From Anisus vortex (Eukaryota > Mollusca > Gastropoda > Planorbidae): a DNA stretch of 64,000 bases. The notes under the pieces are model-generated. The model made no database searches, was not told where the DNA came from, and saw only the letters and a list, made by a program, of their open reading frames with translations. Of the stretch, positions 55,709-62,150 are shown piece by piece. Location of the stretch: the NCBI GenBank assembly GCA_949126835.1, contig OX421503.1, positions 2,313,001-2,377,000 of the forward strand, given 5' to 3'. Within the stretch, counting starts at the first letter, position 1. Each line of letters begins with the position of its first letter. The translations under genes were made by a program, and so were the position numbers.

Positions 55709-58221
55709 AAGAGAGAAAGAAGAGAGAGAGAGAGAGAGAGAGAGAGTTTCTAACTTTAAGTCCATTTTACTTATATCAAGCGTCCTAAATTCAATAAAAC
55801 AAATCATTATTGCCCAATGGACATGCTCACAATGAAATATTTTTTTAAATTAAAAAATAGGATTTGGGGAGGGGTGTATAGGGACAAGTGTATTACAATC
55901 AAATTACAAGTATAAATACACAGACACCATTCAAACTAACTATATTGATATACTTGTGTTTAATGAACTGCACGATAAACCCAGTTCATGTAAATTTGTG
56001 TGTTTGTGATTGCAGATGCAGCGTTGAGGAAAAAGTGGAAGAACTTGCGCGATTACTTTGGAACAGAATACTCGAATAAATCTGTGGCTCGTTCTGGGGA
56101 CGGCGGCACTGGTCCATCTTCACAATCCAAATGGCAGTACTTCAATCAGTTACTCTTCCTCAAGGACATAGTTGCACCGAGAAATAGCTCTGGATCTCTA
56201 CGTACTCTTGTCAACAATGACGCCAATAAGTTCTGTTGAAAGCGTCGATCCAGAACCAGCAAACGTCTTCGCTAATGACACTCCTGATGGTATAGCGTCT
56301 GGCACTAACAGCCCTACTACTCCGGCACCACAGGAAACCTCAACACTTCAACGCAGCTGAGGCAAAAAGAAAAAGGTGGATTCTGTCAATCGTTATGAAA
56401 AACAAATTGCTTGCAGATCGAAACCCAGTTGATGATACCAAGGATGATGACTTGTTGTTTTTCAAGTCTCTTCTTCCACGCATCAAAAAAATCCCGGATA
56501 AATGGAAGATGTCTTTTCGAAGCAGAGTTCAAACGTTAGTTAAGGAATATGCATACAAAATGGCTACCATCCATCCAGGAAATCATCACAGCAATCAACA
56601 CTATCAACGGCTACGATCAGCATCAGCACCTCTACAATCCAACAGCACAAATACTTCCAGTCAACCATTCGAAACCTATCAGACTTCTGACAGCAGCAGT
56701 TACAATTTGCCATACTAAAAATACGGCAGCAGTAGCAAGCGGTGAAAGTAATAACATTGCCATTGGTCGAACTGTAACTATCACCAATCTCATTTCATTT
56801 TTGTTTATACTTTAATGTTAATGCCAAGCAGCCCATCACTTACCTCAATGTGACGACCAGGCGTTCCTCAGGCAAGATCGGTTTGTGCCAGTTACACCAT
56901 GTCTCCTTGAACTTGTATTCAATCTTCTTCAAAATGTAGTCAAATGTACTTTGATTCATACGCGTGTAGGCATAAAACCTATCTGGATGAGTCTTCAGTA
57001 GTTGGAAGAGGTGATGGAATTCACCTTCAGATGACCTCCTTTTGTTTAGTTCATGAACGCTGATTGTTCTCCTTCTTTCAATGTCGGGTAACAGAAACTT
57101 CGTTAAACTGTTGTCTAACAATAAAAATTCATCAATAAAATAAGCCATTTTGTCTGTTTGCTATTGCAAGGAGAGACTGTAAATTAAATATTGCATGTAA
57201 AGTGTTTGACGTCTCGTGTGGGGTTTTCCCTCTTTTGCTATAAACACCAACCGCGCGCATGATTAGGCGCGGTTTTCTAGCGCGAGTAACCAGCTCGCGG
57301 CAACCCGCCTGCCCGCCGCCTCTATAAACGTACCCTATGGCGAACAAAATGAAGCGGTATTCGTCCCACCATCTCTACACGGGATTGTCCAACCAGACTG
57401 GGTGTGGGGCGGGACAAATTGGTGGGAAGAGGGAGAATTTCGCCCTGCCACGCAAATTAAATATAAGTGTCCATGATATTCACTACTAAGTACTAATTTA
57501 CTAGACTATTACGCTATAAAAGATCTCCCTCCACGACAGTAATGGCTAAATACTTACTGCTATTAAACTAAAATATAATCGAATACATTTTGTAATATAC
57601 AAAAACAAAGTACCGTAATGGCATGTGATATTTATATTTTTATATTTATTCTGTATAATGTGATAAACAGATGATTTTTTTAGATATACAGACGTTCCTT
57701 CTAGTCTCGGACCAAACTGATTCATAGGGCCGGTGAAGCAGCGTTCACCATTTTCTGTGGCCATGGCGAACTAGATGATTGTGTGGCCAGTACTATGCAC
57801 TACGGGCAGGGCGGCAGGGATCGGTCGGCGGCAGGGATAGCACCCGTGACGTGTTGGTTGACAGTCCGGTGAACTAACTGCAGAACCAGCCGGCCTCGCA
57901 GATGCAGCACAATTCAATAGAACAAGTCATTATTTATATTTATTATGATAATCTAATTTATAATACTTATAAGATAACACACTCAAAATGAAAAGTTTTT
58001 TTTAATTTCCCTAGGTAATGCAGAAAACCGAACAGTTATGCAACACGGTAAGATGCAGTAGTAATGAAATAATACATTTCCCAAAACCTTTTTTCCTAAA
58101 TTAATAAACGTTTACATCTAATGCATATTTTCTTTCAGGCGGCGAGACCTCATATTTACTGTTTAATGATTGGATTCTTTTGATGGCCATCTGTATTTGT
58201 TCAACTTTTAGGATTTTCTAG
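27937..58221 (+). CDS. 12-exon gene: triple-module surface protein, GPI-type tail
   Basis: Joined exons 27937-27988, 30087-30277, 31797-32022, 32789-33061, 36770-36960, 38074-38281, 38775-39059, 41671-41864, 46163-46388, 52307-52579, 58015-58047 and 58139-58221 give 2235 nt, 744 residues and a stop, with no internal stop and matching phases at all 11 junctions. Layout: signal peptide 1-17; module 1 at 18-247, module 2 at 248-475, module 3 at 476-706; stalk 707-717; tail 718-744. Each module is exon A (64-65 residues), exon B (69-75) and exon C (91-95). A and B seem to form one cysteine-rich beta domain and C a second Ig-like one (LWCVT core, YTC end). Many N-x-S/T sites. The hydrophobic end at 723-744 with no cytoplasmic part suggests a GPI anchor. 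Family unrecognised; an immune or recognition receptor is only a guess. Introns are full of transposons. Confidence 0.85.
29218..29705. repeat. 490-bp dispersed repeat, copy 1 (intron 1)
   Basis: From GTAATATTCTGTACA to about CATTAACTAGATTTATAAC it matches 32064-32555 in the same orientation, roughly 85-90 percent by eye. No coding capacity; class unknown. Confidence 0.85.
30087..30277 (+). CDS. Exon 2: module 1, exon A
   Basis: Acceptor CTTTTCAG, donor CCT|GTAAGT, phase 1 to 0. Residues 18-81 contain RISKVELNTSCREGLI and IIFTGTINTT, conserved in exons 5 and 8. One Cys. Length 191 nt, identical to exon 5. Confidence 0.85.
30449..30845 (+). repeat. 32-33-bp tandem repeat, about 13 copies (intron 2)
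   Basis: Diverged copies of GGGCCTACGTTATATGTC plus TATTACTATGTTTA. Any reading frame here is a by-product of the repeat. Confidence 0.9.
31245..31740. other. Intron 2 remainder, nothing recognised
   Basis: AT-rich intron with a G run at 31352-31361. No feature supported. Confidence 0.4.
31797..32022 (+). CDS. Exon 3: module 1, exon B
   Basis: Acceptor TCTCTTTAG, donor ATC|GTAAGT, phase 0 to 1. Four Cys at the start (IC, LC, CYC), then VLELVYNMQAVVGYS and VRLSWP, matched by exon 6. Length 226 nt, as in exon 9. Confidence 0.85.
32064..32555. repeat. 490-bp dispersed repeat, copy 2 (intron 3)
   Basis: Same sequence as 29218-29705, including AACAACTTCAGTTGTTGAAT and CCTTCTACGAACTACAATTC. It makes up most of intron 3 and is followed by a TA microsatellite (32563-32645). 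Confidence 0.85.
32563..32645. repeat. (TA)n microsatellite (intron 3)
   Basis: Long TA dinucleotide tract with rare interruptions. Confidence 0.95.
32789..33061 (+). CDS. Exon 4: module 1, exon C
   Basis: Acceptor TTATTTAG|GCAAGTC, donor AAG|GTAAGT, phase 1 to 1. Ig-like, with VELKAYGMPVVLNKCS and TLTITYTGSPVVSTNEC, ending STYKC. Compared with exons 7 and 10 the conserved WCVT is FYVT, so one Cys and the Trp are lost. Length 273 nt, as in exon 10, to which it is most similar. Confidence 0.88.
33600..34790 (+). repeat. 87-bp satellite, about 13.5 copies (intron 4)
   Basis: CAGTCCTCGAGATAAAAACC recurs every 87 bp from 33672 to 34716. A variant with CCTAAATATAG appears at 33901, 34162, 34510 and 34771, at 3-, 4- and 3-unit spacing, and a CACCCTATT variant follows two of these, so multi-unit blocks were duplicated. 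Confidence 0.95.
35600..36430. repeat. Dispersed repeat with terminal hairpin, copy 1 (intron 4)
   Basis: Starts with an imperfect hairpin (GGCCATAGTCACCCC ... GGTGTGACTATCGCC). 35680-36025 is nearly identical to 39255-39603, and 36160-36350 resembles 61880-62045. The family is therefore present at least three times here. No ORF of note. Class undecided. Confidence 0.75.
36440..36481. repeat. (TA)n microsatellite (intron 4)
   Basis: TA dinucleotide tract. Confidence 0.9.
36770..36960 (+). CDS. Exon 5: module 2, exon A
   Basis: Acceptor TGTCTTCAG, donor CCT|GTAAGT. Reads KVKITKIEMNNSCHHGLI and NIIFTGTINTTGSEIGGR, closely parallel to exon 2. Confidence 0.88.
36994..37723. mobile_element. Probable MITE (intron 5)
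   Basis: Begins CAGTGGTACCTTGCTTTAC and ends CTG, with GTTCGTAACC/CTCGTAACCTGAGAC motifs in both halves, a layout like hAT-type MITEs. No target duplication was visible, so ends are approximate. Confidence 0.45.
38074..38281 (+). CDS. Exon 6: module 2, exon B
   Basis: Acceptor CTCCTTAG, donor GTC|GTAAGT. Cys pattern EC, PC, CYC as in exon 3, then ILEFVYHMKATVDFS and FRLHWP. Six codons shorter than exons 3 and 9 after the LHWP motif. Confidence 0.88.
38775..39059 (+). CDS. Exon 7: module 2, exon C
   Basis: Acceptor TTATTTAG|GCAAGTC, donor ATG|GTAAGT. Ig-like, with VELKVNGIPLDLNKC, LEWCVTNLHSH and RRYAKYTC. Five Cys. Four codons longer than its paralogues, in the loop before the fourth Cys (EETEETSSC). 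Confidence 0.88.
39245..39604. repeat. Dispersed repeat, copy 2 (intron 7)
   Basis: From ATAGTGGTGATATGTGTT to CTTACACATCA this copies 35685-36025 with few differences and lacks the hairpin end. Confidence 0.9.
39605..41670. other. Intron 7 remainder, nothing assigned
   Basis: Mostly AT-rich. A GC-richer island at 40220-40560 has open stretches in several frames but no motif I recognise; it may be an old element. Confidence 0.4.
41671..41864 (+). CDS. Exon 8: module 3, exon A
   Basis: Acceptor TTGTCTACAG, donor GAT|GTAAGT. Reads IVKITKLERKTSCHEGLI and VTVTVNTTSDEIGRR, parallel to exons 2 and 5. 194 nt, one codon longer. Its last bases and donor are the first copy of a 41-bp minisatellite, so nine further copies of the donor follow. 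Confidence 0.88.
41859..42267 (+). repeat. 41-bp minisatellite that copies the exon 8 splice donor
   Basis: CACGATGTAAGTCATTTG plus 23 bp recurs at 41859, 41900, 41941, 41982, 42023, 42064, 42105, 42146, 42186 and 42227: ten copies, one lacking a base. The first contains the last six exon bases and the GTAAGT donor of exon 8; the other nine lie in intron 8 with the same donor (one reads GTAAGTAA). Using a later donor would add multiples of about 41 nt, usually shifting the frame. Confidence 0.95.
42510..42965. repeat. GC-richer probable interspersed repeat (intron 8)
   Basis: Starts GTGCTTGTATAGCGCATAT, and GTATAGCGCTGC recurs at 49499. The block is much richer in GC than its surroundings. 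Probably an old SINE or similar; no promoter boxes confirmed. Confidence 0.4.
44131..45006. mobile_element. Foldback-like element with CGTCCGGCGACCGGACG iterons
   Basis: Both termini carry about three copies of a 33-35-bp unit built on TACGTCCGGCGACCGGACG, itself a near palindrome, in opposite orientation (44133-44255 and 44930-45006). The interior is AT-rich and holds a tRNA-like sequence. Nested inside 43187-46003. Confidence 0.75.
44757..44832 (-). mobile_element. tRNA-like sequence inside foldback element
   Basis: On the minus strand GTGGCGTAGTGGTCAGTACC matches an A box and D arm, and GCAGGTTCGACACCAGC a B box and T arm with four of five pairs. The acceptor arms do not pair, so this is probably tRNA-derived rather than a functional tRNA. 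Confidence 0.4.
46001..46116 (+). repeat. 58-bp direct duplication before exon 9
   Basis: TATATACAAACAAGAGATT plus 39 bp occurs twice in tandem (46001 and 46059). Confidence 0.9.
46163..46388 (+). CDS. Exon 9: module 3, exon B
   Basis: Acceptor TTCCTCTTAG, donor ATA|GTAAGT. Diverged from exons 3 and 6: the first Cys is absent, CNC replaces CYC, and an extra Cys lies in IVCNLKTV. FMPPIYRLYWDTPD corresponds to the LSWP and LHWP region. Length and phase are conserved. Confidence 0.82.
46913..49420 (-). pseudogene. MULE transposase pseudogene with FLYWCH finger
   Basis: Reads on the minus strand from ATG at 49420: MATQDTVTYGVSTKGRP, then the FLYWCH-like finger FWGCKMYENYKCSAHLKTIG (Cys pair, then His). 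An in-frame TAG follows TIG. Downstream are QALPKRATFARSLQRHRK, FAAMILYEFGRNDDRVLIFG, NPEIILVDFETAAISAF (carrying a catalytic Asp), FHLSRSVLRKLNSIGMKQVY and ARTTNSVEDWHYGLQ. After an interruption by a hAT element (47055-48156) it resumes as QGISGVVQPSRKQYRDLNHR and ends AHLSY-stop at 46913. A frameshift near 48780 and several nonsense codons inactivate it. It is antisense to the host gene. Confidence 0.85.
47055..48156 (+). mobile_element. Deleted hAT inserted in the MULE transposase
   Basis: Ends CAGGGCCGGATTTACC and TAAATCCGGCCCTG, flanked by a perfect 8-bp duplication CCTGCAGA (47047-47054, 48157-48164). Same family as 18797-23333. A residual ORF (47240-47536) joins transposase N-terminal residues (LELIAKFDPFLASHIKKLGI) directly to C-terminal ones (IQDKLCFHSV), showing an internal deletion of about 2 kb of coding sequence. 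Non-autonomous. Confidence 0.95.
49421..51334. other. MULE interior without genes
   Basis: Holds a 36-bp tandem repeat at 49866-50155, a C run at 50210-50223, and otherwise AT-rich sequence upstream of the transposase. Its promoter would be expected here. Confidence 0.45.
49866..50155 (+). repeat. 36-bp tandem repeat, about 8 copies
   Basis: Unit close to TTACATTTCATCCACTAATT plus GCTGAAACCTGCCAAG, with a few substitutions per copy. Confidence 0.9.
51765..52165 (+). repeat. 31-bp terminal array of the MULE, about 13 copies
   Basis: Unit TGTCCGTATGTTTAAGTG plus TCGTGGGATTAAG. Only about two inverse copies exist in the left terminal repeat (46465-46535), so the array has grown on one side. 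Variant TTTATCTG alternates with TTTAAGTG. Confidence 0.95.
52307..52579 (+). CDS. Exon 10: module 3, exon C
   Basis: Acceptor TTATTTAG|GAAAGTC, donor ATG|GTAAGT. Reads VGLKANGIPMDLNDCS, LLWCVTSLLNHTLTISYTG and RRNATYTC. Much closer to exon 4 than to exon 7. Five Cys and several N-glycosylation sites. Confidence 0.88.
52863..53240 (+). pseudogene. Transposase-like fragment (Mutator-like family, tentative)
   Basis: Reads EAVRTIYFHNRSTDDNPVHS, FCGDWCGYKQAVVAG, EYKHTRNLPVMDAIKPVF, then a nonsense codon and DLAKTELWKKCPDGY. I associate the GDWC and Y.H....P......KP.F..L......KC..G pattern with Mutator-like transposase proteins found in invertebrate genomes; this assignment is from memory and tentative. 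Truncated at both ends, in intron 10. Confidence 0.45.
53241..54909. other. Intron 10 stretch, nothing assigned
   Basis: AT-rich to 54420. A GC-richer island follows (54430-54640) with GTCGAAAGGGTAGAGCG, weakly like a pol III box. No gene supported. Confidence 0.4.
55600..55747 (+). repeat. (GA)n/(GAAA)n purine tract
   Basis: Almost pure purine strand of GA and GAAA units. Open reading frames on both strands are artefacts of composition. Confidence 0.95.
56016..56718 (+). pseudogene. MADF-BESS-type protein of the Harbinger element
   Basis: Acceptor GTGATTGCAG at 56015, then DAALRKKWKNLRDYFGTEY, the second half of a MADF (Myb/SANT-like) DNA-binding domain, followed by SKWQYFNQLLFLKDIV. After frameshifts comes DDDLLFFKSLLPRIKKIP, a BESS-like motif that mediates protein contacts, and a Ser/Asn/Gln-rich end. 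In Harbinger elements such a protein helps bring the transposase to DNA and the nucleus. The exon for the first half of MADF was not found, and at least two frameshifts are present. Confidence 0.75.
57333..57779. other. Intron 10 spacer
   Basis: No gene. TCGGACCAAACTGA with AGGGCCGGTGAAGCAG at 57707-57742 is shared with 61331-61363 and may be a short old repeat. Confidence 0.4.
57780..57894 (-). mobile_element. tRNA-derived SINE, copy 3 (intron 10)
   Basis: On the minus strand GCCGGCTGGTTCTGCAG (decayed A box) and ACGGGTGCTATCCCTGCC (decayed B box) match the heads of copies 1 and 2. The 3' LINE-like tail is missing, so it is truncated. Confidence 0.75.
58015..58047 (+). CDS. Exon 11: microexon, stalk
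   Basis: 33 nt, phase 1 to 1, acceptor TTCCCTAG, donor ACG|GTAAGA. Encodes GNAENRTVMQH with one N-glycosylation site. It keeps the frame whether included or skipped. Supported by phase and splice sites only. Confidence 0.65.
58139..58221 (+). CDS. Exon 12: hydrophobic tail and stop
   Basis: Acceptor TTTTCTTTCAG. Encodes GGETSYLLFNDWILLMAICI followed by CSTFRIF and TAG. Small residues then a hydrophobic run reaching the C-terminus fit a GPI signal; a single-pass membrane segment with almost no cytoplasmic part is the alternative. Confidence 0.75.
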
Positions 58222-58269
58222 ACTGCTGGATTCAGTTTAAATTGAAGTAAGTATTTACGACATCTATTG

Positions 58270-58275
58270 AATAAA
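58270..58275 (+). promoter_or_regulatory. Candidate polyadenylation signal (AATAAA)
   Basis: AATAAA lies about 50 bp after the stop at 58221. A possible donor GTAAGT at 58246 leaves open a 3' UTR intron. Confidence 0.35.
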
Positions 58276-58354
58276 TATGTTGAAGTTAATACAGTGGGAT
58301 TTTTCAAAGCCTTAATAAAACATCAAATGTTTAACTTGCAACTAATAAAATGAA

Positions 58355-58498
58355 ATAAAACTGTGATTATCAGGATACTAAATACAAATACATTTAAATT
58401 TAAATATATTATCAAAATGAAATAAAACTGTGATGATCAGGACACTATATAAAAATAAATTTAAATTTAAATATATTATCAAAATGAAATAAAACCAA
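58355..58498 (+). repeat. About 70-bp direct duplication
   Basis: GAAATAAAACTGTGATNATCAGG through the TTTAAATTTAAATATATTATC segment is present twice, with the start of a third copy. Confidence 0.85.
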
Positions 58499-58659
58499 AG
58501 TCACAATTACGTAATAACAAAAACGACAACTATATTTGCAGGCCAAGAAAAGTCTTACATAAACTCATTTCTTAACATGTAATAATATCAAAGAAAATTA
58601 AAACATAATACAATATTATTTTCAGCTGCGTCTAGCTATCTATCACCGACAAAACATAA

Positions 58660-58812
58660 CTTCCTCTCTCTCTCTATTACTCTCTCTGTATATCTCTTCG
58701 TCTCTCTCTGTCTCTCTATGTCTCTCTGTATTTATCTCTCTCTCGCTCTCTCTCCCTCTCTCTATCTTTCTCTGTCTCTCCCATATTCCCATCTCTTTCT
58801 CTCGATCTCTTC
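58660..58812 (+). repeat. (CT)n-rich tract
   Basis: Interrupted TCTC-rich pyrimidine tract with TCTCTGTATC-like units. Confidence 0.9.
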
Positions 58813-59330
58813 GTATAATATTTAACTAAGAGGAGCATTCTATATAGATATTTATAAAATAATACATTTTCAACAAGTATACATTCTAAGAAATGTTGTT
58901 AAAACCTAGAAAGAATAAATAACAGAAATTCTACTAGATAATATCTATGGAATAAGATCGAAGCAACGCTACACTTGCTAACAGTGATTTTATAAAAAAA
59001 AGTTCCAAGAAATACATTCACACACATAACACAATAAATATTCTGGTATTATCGAATTACAATAATGACTTAATTTTCAAGTATGTGTAAAAAAACGTAT
59101 ATTTCGTCTTTAATAATTAATTTCTAGGCCTATATCTTGTCTAGTTTATAAACAGAAAAATAATTTTACATGTATGCATATTTTTCTTGACTATGTTTTT
59201 TCCATAATGTCAACATATTATTTTTCTAATAAATTTACTTAGTTATAACTGTAATAAATACATATTAAATCATATAATTGTCCCGTATTATTTTTAACAT
59301 TTGTATTTATAATCTATAGAACATGTATCT
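58813..59330. other. No gene seen
   Basis: AT-rich, nothing supported. Confidence 0.45.
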
Positions 59331-59626
59331 GAAGTTTCAAGTGTACCATCACTGTCATATATTTGAATCAGCGTTGACTAGAAAAGACGGAAGTTTCAAG
59401 TGTACCGTCACTGTCATATATTTGAATCAGCGTTGACTAGAAAAGACGGAAGTTTCAAGTGTACCGTCACTGTCATATATTTGAATCAGCGTTGACTAGA
59501 AAAGACGGAAGTTTCAAGTGTACCGTCACTGTCAGCTATTTGAATCAGCGTTGACTAGAAAAGACGGAAGTTTCAAGTGTACCGTCACTGTCAGCTATTT
59601 GAATCAGCGTTGACTAGAAAAGCACA
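59331..59626 (+). repeat. 59-bp tandem repeat, 5 copies
   Basis: GAAGTTTCAAGTGTACCGTC recurs at 59331, 59390, 59449, 59508 and 59567. The last two copies share a CATATA to CAGCTA change, so the array grew stepwise. Confidence 0.95.
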
Positions 59627-59775
59627 AGAAAGATTTGTCAAGAAAGCAATTATTTATTTATTTAAAAATGTACTCGCTATTTGTATCGCTATAAACACTA
59701 AACATGTTTTAATTCTATATCTTGCTTTACTTTCTAACTCAAATCTCTTTTTCTACTTAATATTTATTATTTGCT

Positions 59776-60095
59776 TTAATTTCTAACACAATCATTTTTT
59801 CCGATTATTGTTTCAATGCTTTAATTTCTAACACAATCATCTTTTCCGATTATTGTTTCAATGCTTTAATTTCTAACACAATCATCTTTTCCGATTATTG
59901 TTTCAATGCTTTAATTTCTAACACAATCATCTTTTCCGATTATTTTTTCATTGCTTTAATTTCGAACACAATCATCTTTTCCGATTATTGTTTCAATGCT
60001 TTAATTTCTAACACAATCATCTTTTCCGATTATTGTTTCAATGCTTTAATTTCTAACACAATCATCTTTTCCGATTATTTTTTCATTGCTTTAAT
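59776..60095 (+). repeat. 45-bp tandem repeat, about 7 copies
   Basis: TTCTAACACAATCATCTTTT recurs every 45 bp. A three-unit block with TTATTTTTTCATTGC ends twice, indicating block duplication. Confidence 0.95.
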
Positions 60096-60839
60096 TTTGT
60101 TTGCCTTAATTTTTAACAAAATGTTCTTTTGCAACTGTTGTGCCTTTGTTCTTTTTTCTTTAATAAAAATTGCACACTTAAAACCACCACGTTTTTATGT
60201 TTGTTTCAGCAATTTTAGAATTTGATGCCTTGATGAACTACTAACGTTTTTAATTTAAAACCTTTTGTCATGGTAATTATTTTAAATTACCTTAGACTAT
60301 CTTTCTTTTCAATGTTCGCATTGGATTCGAATCACTCTATTTTCGTATCAATTTCCGAACTTGAACTAATGAGTATGTGCTCAAGATAGGAAAAAATGTA
60401 ATGGTGTCCGTTCATCCACCTCCCATACGTAATCCGTGGAGAACAACTTTTTGAAAAAGCGTAATTTTGAGTAATGGTTTGTTACGCTTGTCACGAAGTA
60501 GAGAAATACAATGATTGTGAACCCAAAGTATCGGAAACTTTCGTCTAAATGGATCTCATGGGCAGGAACGTGCCAGGCACCACAGGGAGGGGGGGGGGCT
60601 GAGGCTGGCCTCGCAAACCCTCCCCACGTCCACCTTTCGTCTATGAAACAACATATTTTTTACGGCTGAAATGTTTACATTTGTGCTAAAGAAGTAAACA
60701 GAGAAAATAAATCTATAAAAACTGGCCCGTGGCATTCTAAACGAATTTGTGCAGAGCAATAACATAGCCTTTCTAATTTAACAAAAGACTGTTGAGCAAA
60801 TAAGGTTTAAAACTCTTACTTACTGCCTACAATAATTAT
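60096..60839. other. No gene seen
   Basis: AT-rich, with a G run at 60587-60598. Nothing supported. Confidence 0.45.
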
Positions 60840-61200
60840 CCAGCGATCGTGGTCCTGGGCAAGTCTTTCCAATTGTCCCCAAAAGTGACGTATTCCCTAA
60901 GCTTTCGGCATCTTGGTCAGGACTGTTCTACCATTCTACCTTAAAGTCCGCCATAATAGTGCCTAATGATAGAGGTAGTTTTCTCAAGGACCCCACATAT
61001 TTTGATATTAGCCTCCAAAGTGATGCCTCTCAGGGCGTCAAAAGTTTTTTGTAATCAATAAAATTCCACTCGAGCGACTGTGCTCCAGGTAGATGCGCAG
61101 TGTAGCTACTTGGTCTGTACAGGATCCATATGTCAAAGGAACGCTTCCTGCACATGATGCATGTTTAGAATACAGCTTCTGAATTCCTTTATGAAATCCT
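60840..61200 (-). pseudogene. LINE reverse-transcriptase core fragment
   Basis: On the minus strand reads CTDQVATLRIYLEHSR, then (after a frameshift) DYKK with DALRGITLEANIKICGVLEK and TTSIIRHYYGGL. This follows the conserved order DQ..TLR...E......(Y)..F.D..KAFD....L......GVP.K....I...Y of non-LTR reverse transcriptases; the D of the DYKKxFD block is the first catalytic Asp region. Decayed, with several stops. Confidence 0.65.
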
Positions 61201-61684
61201 TTTGAAATGTCTTTTAAAGCTTTATTTTCACACCAACTGATTCCGGGTAAAAGTTTTGATGGTGCATACAACATTGGCGGACATTTTAATGACCTTCGAA
61301 CTTTTGATAATAGCAAAGTATTCCTTGACCCTCGGACCAAACTGACCCTAGGGCCGGCGAAGCAGCCGAGTGCAGCCGAAATCAAAGATCGTTTTAAAAA
61401 ATCATTATCAGATTTTTATCTCAAATTAAAACATAACAAAACTTAAAGACCAAGTGAAGAGTTTTTTCCCAAAGGAACGAGATTTGGAATAGCCTTATAC
61501 GGCAGTGACGTTTGAGAAGGGAAATAAATAAATAAAACTCGACGCTATATATTGAGATAATTTACAAAAGCACCAAACATTGGTTGCATCCCAACCGATC
61601 TAGAAATTCAATTTAAAATATGGTTATAAACATATTCTTTATTAACAATACATATATGGACAACAAGAATACTATTAATCAAGG
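61201..61684. other. Repeat-like stretch
   Basis: 61207-61443 is open on the plus strand but antisense to the LINE remnant at its start; 61331-61363 shares a motif with 57707-57742. Not accepted as a gene. Confidence 0.35.
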
Positions 61685-62150
61685 GCCGACAAAATGGTGC
61701 GACATCACGGCCATAGTCACCCCTCAACGCTACCATTATAAGGGGTGACTATGGCCATCCTTATTGTAAGTAAAATAGCGGTGATAGCTTTTATTTCAAT
61801 AATAGTCCCCGTTTAGTAAGTTTTAGAAAGATAGAAAACATAGGTTAAATAATTATAATCACCTTAAAAAGTTCTGGGTAGTAAGAATTTTACAGGTTGA
61901 CTTAGCTATGCTTAAAATCGCATGTCACACGGCCATCTGGACAAAAATGTCTGTACCTCAGAAAATACTCTGTTCACCGTTACAAAAAAAAAAAACAACT
62001 GCTAAATAGTTATCTTTATTATGTATTATTTACAATTATTTACAATTGAAAAACCTGAAATTATAATATTTTGGGATTTATGACGCTCGAAAACATTTTT
62101 TCCTTAATGCCAAAGTCACCCCGGATGGCCACGTTCACCCTGACTTACGG
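61685..62150. repeat. Dispersed repeat with terminal hairpin, copy 3
   Basis: GGCCATAGTCACCCCT at 61709-61724 is followed after 16 bp by its perfect inverse AGGGGTGACTATGGCC (61741-61756). The downstream body resembles 35650-35720 and 36160-36350. A partial GTCACCCCGGATGGCC motif closes it near 62118-62133. Confidence 0.75.

Larger units (their letters stand above)
54910..57148 (-). pseudogene. PIF/Harbinger transposase pseudogene, two exons
   Basis: Exon 1 (57148-56844) starts MAYFIDEFLLL and holds YAYTRMNQSTFDYIL; its donor is GAG|GTAAGT. Exon 2 starts at 55502 after TTTTCAG and reads FLITGASFRLPSF, IVSETVDLLWEDLQP, a nonsense codon after RAFF, then CPHCIGALDQKHVRI (catalytic Asp of the IGALD motif), FSIVLQALVDANYRLIVIDV, GGYGQQSDGGTF (second Asp) and FVIVADEAYPLMYCLLKPYG (acidic residues of the DE motif). 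The match ends at GGQNLPR near 54965, where about the last 60 residues of the family are replaced by the terminal repeat. The intron contains the opposite-strand MADF gene. Confidence 0.88.
54910..57332. mobile_element. PIF/Harbinger-type element (intron 10)
   Basis: A 21-bp sequence starting TACGTTTATAGAGGCGG at 54910 is repeated in perfect inverse at 57312-57332. The element carries the two-gene set of Harbinger elements: a DDE transposase on the minus strand and a MADF/Myb-like protein gene on the plus strand. The left inverted repeat directly follows a truncated transposase C-terminus, so that end has suffered a deletion. The 3-bp target duplication could not be assigned. Confidence 0.8.

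Noticed and set aside
55568..55807. Ser/Leu-rich and Arg/Glu-rich ORFs on both strands
   Set aside because: They are translations of a GA microsatellite.
27937..58221. Identification as a fibrinogen-related protein (FREP) or a named resistance gene
   Set aside because: No fibrinogen domain is present and the module sequences do not match FREP Ig domains as I know them; without a search no name is justified.
61207..61446. 79-codon plus-strand ORF
   Set aside because: Partly antisense to a LINE remnant, with a motif repeated at 57707-57742; more likely repeat sequence.
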